Shown here one piece after another: positions 1 to 4,455 of a stretch of 6,831 nucleotides of DNA (positions are counted from its first letter, which is position 1; each line of letters starts with the position of its first letter). A program made the position numbers and the translations under genes. The notes beneath the pieces are model-generated. The model had not been told where the DNA came from, searched no databases, and saw nothing but the letters and a program-made list of their open reading frames with translations. The stretch covers positions 1 through 6,831 of the forward strand of contig DAHUXX010000012.1 of assembly GCA_027306955.1 (NCBI GenBank), read 5' to 3'. The DNA is from Acetobacteraceae bacterium. Lineage in GTDB: Bacteria; Pseudomonadota; Alphaproteobacteria; Acetobacterales; Acetobacteraceae.

Positions 1-1
1 C

Positions 2-283
2 GGCGGCATCCTGGCCAAGGGGCCGGTGATCCCCTCGCTGCATCCGGGTTACCAGGTGCCCTTCGCGGACGCGATCCGCCACCAGGCCGGCATCGCGACG
101 GCGGCGGTGGGGCTCATCACCAGCCCGCAGCACGCCGACGAGATCGTCGCCAATGGCCGCGCCGACCTGGTGCTGGTCGGCCGCGCGGTGCTTGCGGACC
201 CCGCCTGGCCGCTGCGTGCCGCGAAGGCGCTGGGCGGTGCCATCCAGGGGCCAAAGCAGTACGGCCGCGCCACGCTTGCGTGA
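2..283 (+). CDS. NADH:flavin oxidoreductase, Old Yellow Enzyme family (3' end only)
   Basis: This is the last 93 codons of a gene whose start lies left of the window. Old Yellow Enzymes are FMN-containing TIM-barrel proteins that use NAD(P)H to reduce activated C=C bonds of enones and related compounds. The fragment has the typical C-terminal barrel strands of the YqjM-like branch: an SGG-type start (GGILAKG), then GYQVPFADAIR, then IATAAVGLIT, then the FMN phosphate-binding part ADLVLVGRAVLADPAWPLRAA. The reading frame ends in TGA at 281-283. The protein ends a few residues after the last barrel helix, so the C-terminus looks intact. The physiological substrate cannot be inferred. The next gene, rpmE, has its own promoter, so the two are probably separate transcripts. 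Family assignment is secure; the subgroup is likely but rests only on this fragment. Confidence 0.9.
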   Translation, partial: GGILAKGPVIPSLHPGYQVPFADAIRHQAGIATAAVGLITSPQHADEIVANGRADLVLVGRAVLADPAWPLRAAKALGGAIQGPKQYGRATLA

Positions 284-301
284 GGCGCGCCGTCCCCGCG
301 C

Positions 302-330
302 TTGCCCCGGCGGGCGGGCGCCGCTATAGG
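302..330 (+). promoter_or_regulatory. Predicted sigma-70-type promoter of rpmE
   Basis: TTGCCC (302-307) and TATAGG (325-330) are separated by exactly 17 bases; each matches the consensus hexamer at four of six positions. The preceding C gives the CTTG start common in alphaproteobacterial -35 boxes. Transcription would begin near 337, leaving about 44 bases of leader before the rpmE start. An inverted repeat, 308-315 with 330-337, brackets the -10 box. It could be the terminator stem of the upstream oxidoreductase gene or a regulator site, and it has no T-run after it. Confidence 0.6.
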
Positions 331-380
331 CCCGCCGCCCCTCCGGTCGGCATCGGCGGGGGCCAGCAAGGAGCATTCCC

Positions 381-611
381 ATGAAGGCCGGCATCCATCC
401 GGACTACCACGAGATCACCGTCGTCATGACCGACGGCACCGAGTTCAAGACGCGGTCCTGCTATGGCGCCGCGGGCGAGACGCTGCGGCTCGACATCGAC
501 CCGAAGTCGCACCCGGCCTGGACCGGCCAGCAGCGCATCGTCGATACCGGCGGCCAGGTGGCCAAGTTCAACAAGCGCTTCGCCGGCATCGGAGCCCGCA
601 AGTCCTCGTGA
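381..611 (+). CDS. rpmE: 50S ribosomal protein bL31, zinc-free form
   Basis: The 76-residue protein is bL31, a small protein of the large ribosomal subunit that contributes to the bridge with the 30S head. Conserved blocks are IHPDYHEITVVMTDGTEF (residues 5-22), LRLDIDPKSHPAWTG (35-49) and VDTGGQVAKFNKRF (54-67). Its only cysteine is Cys27. The four cysteines that bind zinc in the C+ form of type A bL31 are absent, which is usual in alphaproteobacteria. The start is fixed by AAGGAG at 368-373, seven bases before ATG, and by the family N-terminus. It appears monocistronic: promoter at 302-330 and a possible terminator stem after the stop. A zinc-free form would be insensitive to Zur-linked L31 swapping, but that is inference. 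The identification is near certain. Confidence 0.96.
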   Translation: MKAGIHPDYHEITVVMTDGTEFKTRSCYGAAGETLRLDIDPKSHPAWTGQQRIVDTGGQVAKFNKRFAGIGARKSS

Positions 612-633
612 TCCGGTCTGTGTCTCTCTGAAC

Positions 634-658
634 GGGCGCCCTCTTGAACGGGGCGCCC
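634..658 (+). terminator. Possible GC-stem terminator of rpmE
   Basis: GGGCGCCC (634-641) can pair with GGGCGCCC (651-658) as an 8-bp all-GC stem with a nine-base loop, 23 bases after the rpmE stop. No T-run follows, so intrinsic termination is uncertain. The loop contains the CTTGAA that is read here as the -35 box of the next promoter, so the two elements overlap. Confidence 0.4.
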
Positions 659-670
659 CGCGATCCATCT
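643..670 (+). promoter_or_regulatory. Predicted heat-shock (RpoH/sigma-32-type) promoter of hsp20
   Basis: CTTGAA at 643-648 matches the sigma-32 -35 core. The segment 663-670 ends in CCATCT and matches six of eight positions of the -10 consensus CCCCATNT, with a 14-base gap between the two. This gives a start site near 677, about 95 bases before the hsp20 ATG, just upstream of the first hairpin of the leader. The position and the gene behind it support heat-shock control. The match is by eye only. Confidence 0.5.
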
Positions 671-676
671 CCTGAG

Positions 677-772
677 GGTCGGTGGCGCCCATGCCGGGGC
701 TGCCGGGCGTCCCAGCGCAGGCCCGATCGGGCGGCGCGTGCATATCACCTTGCTGACTCAGGAGGTCGCATC
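677..772 (+). promoter_or_regulatory. ROSE-type RNA thermometer in the hsp20 leader
   Basis: The leader folds into three stems. Stem I pairs 681-690 with 705-713, nine pairs with U683 bulged and one G-U pair. Stem II is the palindrome GCCCGATCGGGC at 721-732. Stem III buries the ribosome binding site: ACCUUGCU (747-754) pairs with AGGAGGU (760-766), leaving G752 unpaired, with a five-base loop at 755-759. Outer pairs 738-741 with 768-771 can add to it. A UUGCU opposite the Shine-Dalgarno sequence with an odd G is the hallmark of ROSE elements, which melt at heat-shock temperature to allow translation of small heat-shock genes in alpha- and gammaproteobacteria. The exact 5' end at 677 is inferred from the predicted promoter. 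Confidence 0.78.
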
Positions 773-1213
773 ATGAACACTCTCAACCTGTCCCCGCTGT
801 TCCGCACCGCGATCGGCTTCGACCGGCTCGCGCGGCTGATGGACAATGCCGCGGCGGACGTTGCCTACCCGCCCTACAACATCGAGAAGACGGGCGATGA
901 CTCCTACGCGATCACGATGGCGGTGGCCGGCTTCGGCCCCGAGGACATCGAGGTAACGGTGAAGGAGAACACGCTGGTGGTCACCGGCCGCGCCGGCCAG
1001 GAGACCACGGGTGGCGAGGTGCTGTATCGCGGTATCGCCGGCCGTGCCTTCGAGCGCCGGTTCATGCTCGCCGACCACATCGTGGTCGACGGCGCCGACC
1101 TCAACAACGGACTGTTGCGCGTCGAGCTGAAGCGCGTGGTGCCGGAGTCGCTGAAGCCGCGCCGCATCCAGATCAACGCCGGCAGCCGCACGGTCCTGCA
1201 GGCCGCTGCCTGA
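773..1213 (+). CDS. Class A small heat-shock protein (Hsp20, IbpA-like)
   Basis: The 146-residue protein is an ATP-independent holdase chaperone that forms large cytoplasmic oligomers and keeps unfolding proteins refoldable for DnaK/ClpB. The N-terminal SPLFRTAIGFDRLARLMDN (residues 7-25) closely resembles E. coli IbpA and rhizobial class A Hsp20 proteins. The alpha-crystallin domain spans about 34-125, with YPPYNIEK at its start, VAGFGPEDIEVTV (51-63), GIAGRAFERRFMLAD (88-101) and NNGLLRVELKRVVPE (111-125). The C-terminal I-X-I anchor is IQI (132-134). The start is set by GGAGGT at 761-766, six bases before the ATG, and by the IbpA-like first residues; the frame is open further upstream, but that stretch is the leader. 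Control is probably double, by a heat-shock promoter and the ROSE leader. It is transcribed alone and ends at a strong hairpin. Confidence 0.95.
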   Translation: MNTLNLSPLFRTAIGFDRLARLMDNAAADVAYPPYNIEKTGDDSYAITMAVAGFGPEDIEVTVKENTLVVTGRAGQETTGGEVLYRGIAGRAFERRFMLADHIVVDGADLNNGLLRVELKRVVPESLKPRRIQINAGSRTVLQAAA

Positions 1214-1233
1214 TCGCACCGGACGCGATGAAC

Positions 1234-1263
1234 GGGGGAGGGGGCGGCAACGCCCCCTCTTCC
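1234..1263. terminator. Strong hairpin terminator between convergent hsp20 and DUF1192 genes
   Basis: Bases 1234-1246 pair with 1251-1263 over 13 base pairs, with two G-U wobbles, closed by a GCAA tetraloop at 1247-1250. It begins 21 bases after the hsp20 stop and ends eight bases before the end of the DUF1192 gene on the other strand. A pyrimidine-rich tail (CCTTCTGTC) follows on the plus strand. It is well placed to stop transcription from both sides, more convincingly for hsp20. Confidence 0.75.
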
Positions 1264-1270
1264 CCTTCTG

Positions 1271-1468
1271 TCAGGACTTCTTGAAGAACGCATCCGCGGC
1301 GGCGCGGTGGGCGCCCTTGCGGGCGATATCCGCCTCCGCCCGCGCGATCTCCTCGCGCAGGTCCCCGATATAGGCCTGCAGTTCCGCAACGCCCCAGGAA
1401 TCCAGCACCGGCCGCTCCAACCGGGGCCGCTTGCGTGGCAGTTCGTCCTCGTCCTCGCGCATGGGCAT
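1271..1468 (-). CDS. DUF1192 family small protein
   Basis: The 65-residue protein matches the DUF1192 family, found mainly in alphaproteobacteria and without a known function. The N-terminus is charged (MPMREDEDELPRKRPR). The family core runs from about residue 19 to 64: LERPVLDSWGVAELQAYIGD, then a charged helix LREEIARAEADIARKGAHRA, then DAFFKK at the end. The helix has heptad-like spacing of hydrophobic residues and may form a short coiled coil. There are no membrane segments. The start at 1466-1468 is the longer of two close ATG codons (the other is Met3 at 1460-1462). A purine stretch AAGGGA lies about 12 bases upstream, a little far for a ribosome binding site, so the start may be off by two codons. 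It is convergent with hsp20 and divergent from the TrcR-family gene. Confidence 0.88.
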   Translation of the reverse strand: MPMREDEDELPRKRPRLERPVLDSWGVAELQAYIGDLREEIARAEADIARKGAHRAAADAFFKKS

Positions 1469-1484
1469 TCACCGTATCCGTCCC

Positions 1485-1513
1485 TTGACCCCATCCTGCC
1501 AGGGGGTCATATC
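1485..1513 (+). promoter_or_regulatory. Candidate promoter and inverted repeat upstream of the TrcR-family gene
   Basis: TTGACC (1485-1490, five of six matches to the -35 consensus) is 17 bases from CATATC (1508-1513, a weak -10 box). The start site would be near 1520, about 93 bases before the gene. GACCCC (1487-1492) and GGGGTC (1503-1508) form an inverted repeat with a ten-base centre that fills the spacer between the boxes. It could be an operator. The -10 match is poor, so the promoter is tentative. Confidence 0.45.
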
Positions 1514-1612
1514 CGCGCCAACCCGGCCCGGCCCCGCGCCCCGCGCGGCCGCGCCCAGTCTGAACGCGCCCCCCCGGCGCATCCCCCCGAGCGCAGCCCC
1601 GAGGTGAGCACG

Positions 1613-2194
1613 ATGAACCTGCCCCTGATGCCCCAGGCCACCGCCGTGTGGCTGATCGAAAAGACCGGCCTCACCTTCCAGCAGATCGGCGCCTTCTGCG
1701 GCATGCACCCGCTCGAGGTGCAGGCGATCGCGGACGGCGAGGTGGCGCAGGGCATCGTCGGCTACGACCCGGTCGCCAACATGCAGGTGACGATGGAGGA
1801 GATCCGCCGCGGCGAGGCGGACCCGTCCTACCGGCTCAAGCTGCTGCCCTCGGCGCTGCCCACGCCCAAGCGCCTGCGCGGCGCGCGCTACACGCCGGTG
1901 GCCAAGCGCAACGACCGGCCCAACGGCATCGCCTACCTGCTGCGCAACTTCCCGCAGCTCGAGATCAACGACGTCGCCAAGCTGATGGGGACGACCAAGG
2001 AGACGGTGATCAAGGTGCGCGACCGCACGCACTGGAACGCCGCCAACATCAAGCCGCAGGACCCCGTGATCCTCGGCCTGTGCAGCCAGACCGACCTCAA
2101 CAACGCCGTCGCCCGCGCTTCCGAACGCCGGGCGAAGCGGGGCGAGGCGGTTCCCGAACCGCCGCCGCCCTCGCTCGAGGACGAAGCCGCCTGA
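1613..2194 (+). CDS. trcR: TrcR/DUF1013 family predicted cell-cycle transcriptional regulator
   Basis: The 193-residue protein covers the whole DUF1013 family, named in Pfam as cell cycle transcriptional regulator TrcR and largely restricted to alphaproteobacteria. It has two predicted helix-turn-helix-like parts. The first is at about 10-45 (ATAVWLIEKTGLTFQQIGAF, then the Cys-Gly-Met turn and LEVQAIADGE). The second is at about 104-138 (NGIAYLLRNFPQLEINDVAKL, then GTTKETVIKVRDR). A basic linker with KRLRGARYTPVAKR lies at 86-99. The C-terminal 20 residues are acidic and proline-rich and probably disordered. ATG 1613 is chosen because GAGGTG lies six bases upstream and the MNLPLMPQATAVWLIEKTGLTF start fits the family; the open frame extends left to 1307 but overlaps the DUF1192 gene. 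Its targets cannot be read from the sequence. It converges on the first DUF465 gene with 22 bases between the stops. Confidence 0.9.
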   Translation: MNLPLMPQATAVWLIEKTGLTFQQIGAFCGMHPLEVQAIADGEVAQGIVGYDPVANMQVTMEEIRRGEADPSYRLKLLPSALPTPKRLRGARYTPVAKRNDRPNGIAYLLRNFPQLEINDVAKLMGTTKETVIKVRDRTHWNAANIKPQDPVILGLCSQTDLNNAVARASERRAKRGEAVPEPPPPSLEDEAA

Positions 2195-2218
2195 GGCGAC
2201 GGCTTCCAACGGCCGCCT
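2194..2218. terminator. Weak hairpin between convergent stops (possible shared terminator)
   Basis: AGGCG (2194-2198) can pair with CGCCT (2214-2218); an alternative is CGGC (2200-2203) with GCCG (2212-2215). Either fold spans the 22-base gap between the TrcR-family stop and the end of the DUF465 gene. The stem is short and has no T-run, so this is only a candidate. Confidence 0.25.
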
Positions 2219-2384
2219 AGTTCGCTCGCAGCCGCTCCATCTCCTCTTTCAGTCGCAACTTCTCGACCTTGAGCCGCGAGAGCCGCAGGTCATCGGGGCG
2301 CGGGCGGCTGCCTTCCTCGGCGATCCGCGTCTCCAGGTCCGCATGACGGCTGCGCAGGGACTCAATGCGCGACTGCAGGCTCAT
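2217..2384 (-). CDS. DUF465 (YdcH-like) small coiled-coil protein, copy A
   Basis: The 55-residue protein belongs to DUF465 (YdcH-like), short helical proteins of unknown function. It consists of two charged helices: SLQSRIESLRSRHADLETRI (residues 2-21), then a turn around EEGSRPRP, then DDLRLSRLKVEKLRLKEEME (32-51). The final helix has the family's L-x-x-LK-x-x-KL-x-LK-(D/E)E pattern, which fits an antiparallel coiled coil. The start is decided by AGGAGGT on the minus strand (plus-strand positions 2388-2394), directly before ATG 2384. The frame stays open to 2510, but that part is GC-biased filler with a glycine-rich translation. It is divergent from a second DUF465 gene at 2578 and convergent with the TrcR-family gene. 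It is probably a single-gene transcript with a structured leader or promoter. Family is well supported; function is unknown. Confidence 0.88.
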   Translation of the reverse strand: MSLQSRIESLRSRHADLETRIAEEGSRPRPDDLRLSRLKVEKLRLKEEMERLRAN

Positions 2385-2410
2385 GACACCTCCTACGGCT
2401 GTTCCGCCGC

Positions 2411-2453
2411 GGGCGTGGCCATTTGGGCCCCCCAATGGGGCGAGATCACGCCC
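2411..2453. repeat. Nested inverted repeats in the divergent region between two DUF465 genes
   Basis: The outer arms GGGCGTG (2411-2417) and CACGCCC (2447-2453) are perfect 7-base complements. Inside, CCATT plus GGG (2419-2427, T2424 bulged) pairs with CCCAATGG (2431-2438) around a three-base loop. The structure lies 27-69 bases upstream of copy A and 125-167 bases upstream of copy B. The remaining part of the 193-base gap shows no gene. It may be a leader RNA fold for copy A or an operator for both genes; no T-run suggests a terminator. Confidence 0.6.
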
Positions 2454-2565
2454 ACAGCCACAGAATGCTAGACCCGCCGTCGTGCCGAAAGCGATGAAAT
2501 TCGTGGTCATGATCCGCGGTCACCCGGAGGTGCGCTTTGCCGTTCCATTCCGCAAGCCGAGCGCC

Positions 2566-2571
2566 TATCAC
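2566..2571 (+). promoter_or_regulatory. Possible -10 box for a leaderless DUF465-purE-purK transcript
   Basis: TATCAC (2566-2571) resembles a -10 hexamer and sits so that transcription would begin at about 2577-2579, on the ATG of the DUF465 gene at 2578. That start has no recognisable Shine-Dalgarno sequence. No good -35 box lies 17 bases upstream (TTCCAT at 2543-2548 is poor), so this is a weak call. Confidence 0.25.
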
Positions 2572-2577
2572 TTGCCC

Positions 2578-2781
2578 ATGCTTCCCGACCGCGATTCACT
2601 GCTGAGCCGCCTGCTTGAGCTGCGCAGCGAGCACCGCGACCTCGACACCGTCATCTCGCGCCTTTCGGAATCCGGTCCTGCCGACCAGCTCCACCTGCAG
2701 CGGCTCAAGAAGCGCAAGCTGCTGCTCAAGGACGAGATCTCCTGGCTGGAATCCCGCCTGATCCCGGACTCCATCGCGTGA
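2578..2781 (+). CDS. DUF465 (YdcH-like) small coiled-coil protein, copy B, first gene of the purE operon
   Basis: The 67-residue protein is a second DUF465 member. The pattern LLELRSEHRDLDTVISRL (residues 11-28) followed by LHLQRLKKRKLLLKDEISWL (38-57) parallels copy A: LRSRHADLETRI and LRLSRLKVEKLRLKEEMERL. Both helices are strongly charged with leucine heptads; no membrane segment or catalytic motif is seen. The stop overlaps the GTG start of purE in GTGA (2778-2781), so translation is coupled. ATG 2578 is chosen from the family N-terminus. There is no Shine-Dalgarno sequence before it, and in-frame ATGs at 2494 and 2509 would add residues with no family resemblance. The link to purE suggests co-expression with purine synthesis but does not show a role in it. 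Function is unknown. Confidence 0.85.
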   Translation: MLPDRDSLLSRLLELRSEHRDLDTVISRLSESGPADQLHLQRLKKRKLLLKDEISWLESRLIPDSIA

Positions 2782-3308
2782 ACCCGCCGGCCTCCACCGC
2801 ACTCGTCGGCGTGGTGATGGGCAGCCGCTCCGACTGGGCCACCATGGAGCATGCGGCCGCGACGCTCGCCGCCCTCGGCGTGGCGCACGAAGCCCGCGTC
2901 GTCTCCGCCCACCGCACACCGCTCAGGCTCGCGCGCTACGCCACCGAGGCGCGCGGCAGGGGTCTGCGCGTCATTATCGCGGGCGCTGGCGGAGCGGCGC
3001 ACCTGCCGGGGATGATCGCCGCACACACGAGCCTGCCGGTGCTTGGCGTGCCGGTTGAGAGTCATGCCCTCAAGGGTATGGATTCATTGCTTTCGATCGT
3101 GCAGATGCCCGCCGGCGTGCCGGTGGGGACCCTGGCCATCGGCAAGGCCGGCGCGATCAACGCGGCATTGCTCGCTGCCGCCATCCTGGCGGGCTCCGAC
3201 CCCGTGCTCGCGGCGCGGCTCGAAACCTGGCGCCAGCGGCAGACCGATTCGGTTCCCGTTTCACCCTCCGATTCGCTTCCCGAGCCGCATGCCGAGCCGC
3301 AGGGCTGA
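2778..3308 (+). CDS. purE: N5-carboxyaminoimidazole ribonucleotide mutase
   Basis: The 176-residue enzyme converts N5-CAIR to CAIR in de novo purine synthesis, the step after PurK, and works as a cytoplasmic octamer in this family. Motifs of class I PurE are present: VVMGSRSDW (residues 12-20), VSAHRTP (42-48) with His45 at the position of the E. coli catalytic histidine, AGAGGAAHLPGMIAAHTSLP (68-87), GVPVES with KGMDSLLSIVQMPAGVPVGT (99-118) and the GKAGAINAALLAAAILA helix (122-138). The start is GTG 2778, sharing four bases with the DUF465 stop; no clear Shine-Dalgarno sequence is present, so coupling is likely. The last 20 residues (from about 157) are a Ser/Pro/Glu-rich tail beyond the usual end, encoded by short tandem repeats. 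The gene overlaps purK by 20 bases. Confidence 0.96.
   Translation: MNPPASTALVGVVMGSRSDWATMEHAAATLAALGVAHEARVVSAHRTPLRLARYATEARGRGLRVIIAGAGGAAHLPGMIAAHTSLPVLGVPVESHALKGMDSLLSIVQMPAGVPVGTLAIGKAGAINAALLAAAILAGSDPVLAARLETWRQRQTDSVPVSPSDSLPEPHAEPQG
3244..3301 (+). repeat. Short imperfect tandem repeats at the purE/purK junction
   Basis: A 15-base unit, CCGATTCGGTTCCCG at 3244-3258, recurs at 3268-3282 with one mismatch and a 24-base (eight-codon) offset. Right behind it, CCGAGCCGCA at 3280-3289 recurs at 3292-3301 with a 12-base offset. In the purE frame these encode DSVPV/DSLPE and EPHAEPQ. The purK ATG (3289-3291) lies between the two 10-base copies. Confidence 0.75.
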
Positions 3309-4455
3309 TTCGGCGCCGTTCCCGCTGCCGCCCAACGCGACGGTCGGCATCATCGGCGGAGGCCAGCTCGGCCGGATGTCCGCGCTCGCGGCCGCACGGC
3401 TGGGCCTGCGCTGCCACATCCTGACGCCCGAGGCCGATAGCCCCGCGGGCCAGGTTTCCGCCGGAACCACCCACGGCGACTACGACGACCCGGTGGCGCT
3501 GCACCGCTTCGCCGAGAGCGTGGACGTCGTCACCTTCGAGTTCGAGAACGTGAGCGCCGAGGGGCTGGACCTGCTCGCCTCGCTGCGCCCGGTCCGCCCG
3601 GCGCCGTCCATCCTGCGCATCTCCCAGGACCGCGCCGCCGAAAAGACCTTCATCAATCGCGCCGGCGCCGCGACCGCGCCATGGCGGCCGGTCGGATCCG
3701 TCGCGGAACTGAAGGCGGCGGTGGCCGAACTCGGCCTGCCCTCGGTGCTGAAGACGACGCGCCTCGGCTACGACGGCAAGGGCCAGGCGGTGCTGCGCGC
3801 GCCGGAGGACCTTGCGCCAGCGTTTGAGGAATTGCATCCTAAGCCATTGATTCTGGAAGGTGTCGTTGACTTCTCACACGAGGTCAGCGTGATCGTTGCG
3901 CGCGGCGCGGACGGCGGGTTGGCCAGCTTCGACGCGGTCGAAAACCGCCACTGCGACCAGATCCTGGACCTCACGCTGGCCCCCGCGCGTATCGCGCCGG
4001 AGGTCGCCGCCGCCGCCCAGGGCACGGCGCGTCGCGTCGCGGAGGCGCTGGACCTCGTGGGCCTGCTCGCCGTCGAGATGTTCGTCGCCGGGGATGGCCG
4101 TGTGCTGGTCAACGAGATCGCGCCGCGGCCGCACAACTCCGGTCACTGGACCATCGACGCCTGCCCGGTGAGCCAATTCGAGATGCACATCCGCGCCGTC
4201 GCCGGACTGCCGCTGCCGCCGGCCACGCGCCATGCCGACGCGGTGATGAAGAACCTGGTCGGCCCCGAGGAGGCGGCGCTGTGGCCAGCGATCCTCGCCA
4301 CACCCGGCCTGTGCGCGCATCTCTACGGCAAGCGCGAGGCACGCCCCGGCCGGAAGATGGGCCATGTCACCCGCCTCTTTCCGAAGGGCGCGCTGCCCGG
4401 CGACGAGGGTGTGGCGCTGGCGCTCGGGCCAGTGCCTATGACGAGAGGCGGCTGA
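3289..4455 (+). CDS. purK: N5-carboxyaminoimidazole ribonucleotide synthase (ATP-grasp)
   Basis: The 388-residue enzyme uses ATP and bicarbonate to carboxylate AIR to N5-CAIR, the substrate of PurE. The N-terminal pre-ATP-grasp fold carries VGIIGGGQLGRM (19-30). VTFEFENV (81-88) follows. The ATP-grasp part has SVLKTTRLGYDGKGQAV (152-168), LEGVVDFSHEVSVIVAR (189-205), VEMF (262-265) and the hallmark NEIAPRPHNSGHWTIDA (275-291). HLYGKREARPGRKMGHVT (344-361) is the typical C-terminal block. Length and order are normal. ATG 3289 is the only ATG near the family start; it lies inside the end of purE, with no clear Shine-Dalgarno sequence, so translation is probably coupled. The first 17 residues before TVGIIGG are poorly conserved. 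The stop overlaps the end of the convergent deoxyribosyltransferase gene by 20 bases. Confidence 0.96.
   Translation: MPSRRADSAPFPLPPNATVGIIGGGQLGRMSALAAARLGLRCHILTPEADSPAGQVSAGTTHGDYDDPVALHRFAESVDVVTFEFENVSAEGLDLLASLRPVRPAPSILRISQDRAAEKTFINRAGAATAPWRPVGSVAELKAAVAELGLPSVLKTTRLGYDGKGQAVLRAPEDLAPAFEELHPKPLILEGVVDFSHEVSVIVARGADGGLASFDAVENRHCDQILDLTLAPARIAPEVAAAAQGTARRVAEALDLVGLLAVEMFVAGDGRVLVNEIAPRPHNSGHWTIDACPVSQFEMHIRAVAGLPLPPATRHADAVMKNLVGPEEAALWPAILATPGLCAHLYGKREARPGRKMGHVTRLFPKGALPGDEGVALALGPVPMTRGG

Noticed and set aside
644..772. In-frame upstream extension of the hsp20 gene
   Set aside because: It would run through the RNA thermometer and Shine-Dalgarno sequence, and the IbpA-like N-terminus begins exactly at ATG 773.
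1469..2209. Minus-strand open frame of 246 codons opposite the TrcR-family gene
   Set aside because: Low-complexity composition and no family motifs; it shadows a well-supported plus-strand gene.
2385..2510. In-frame upstream extension of DUF465 copy A to ATG 2510
   Set aside because: A near-perfect AGGAGGT stands directly before ATG 2384, and the extra residues do not resemble the family.
3157..3837. Minus-strand open frame of 226 codons opposite purE and purK
   Set aside because: It mirrors two secure enzymes and its translation shows only GC-driven Arg/Ala/Gly content.
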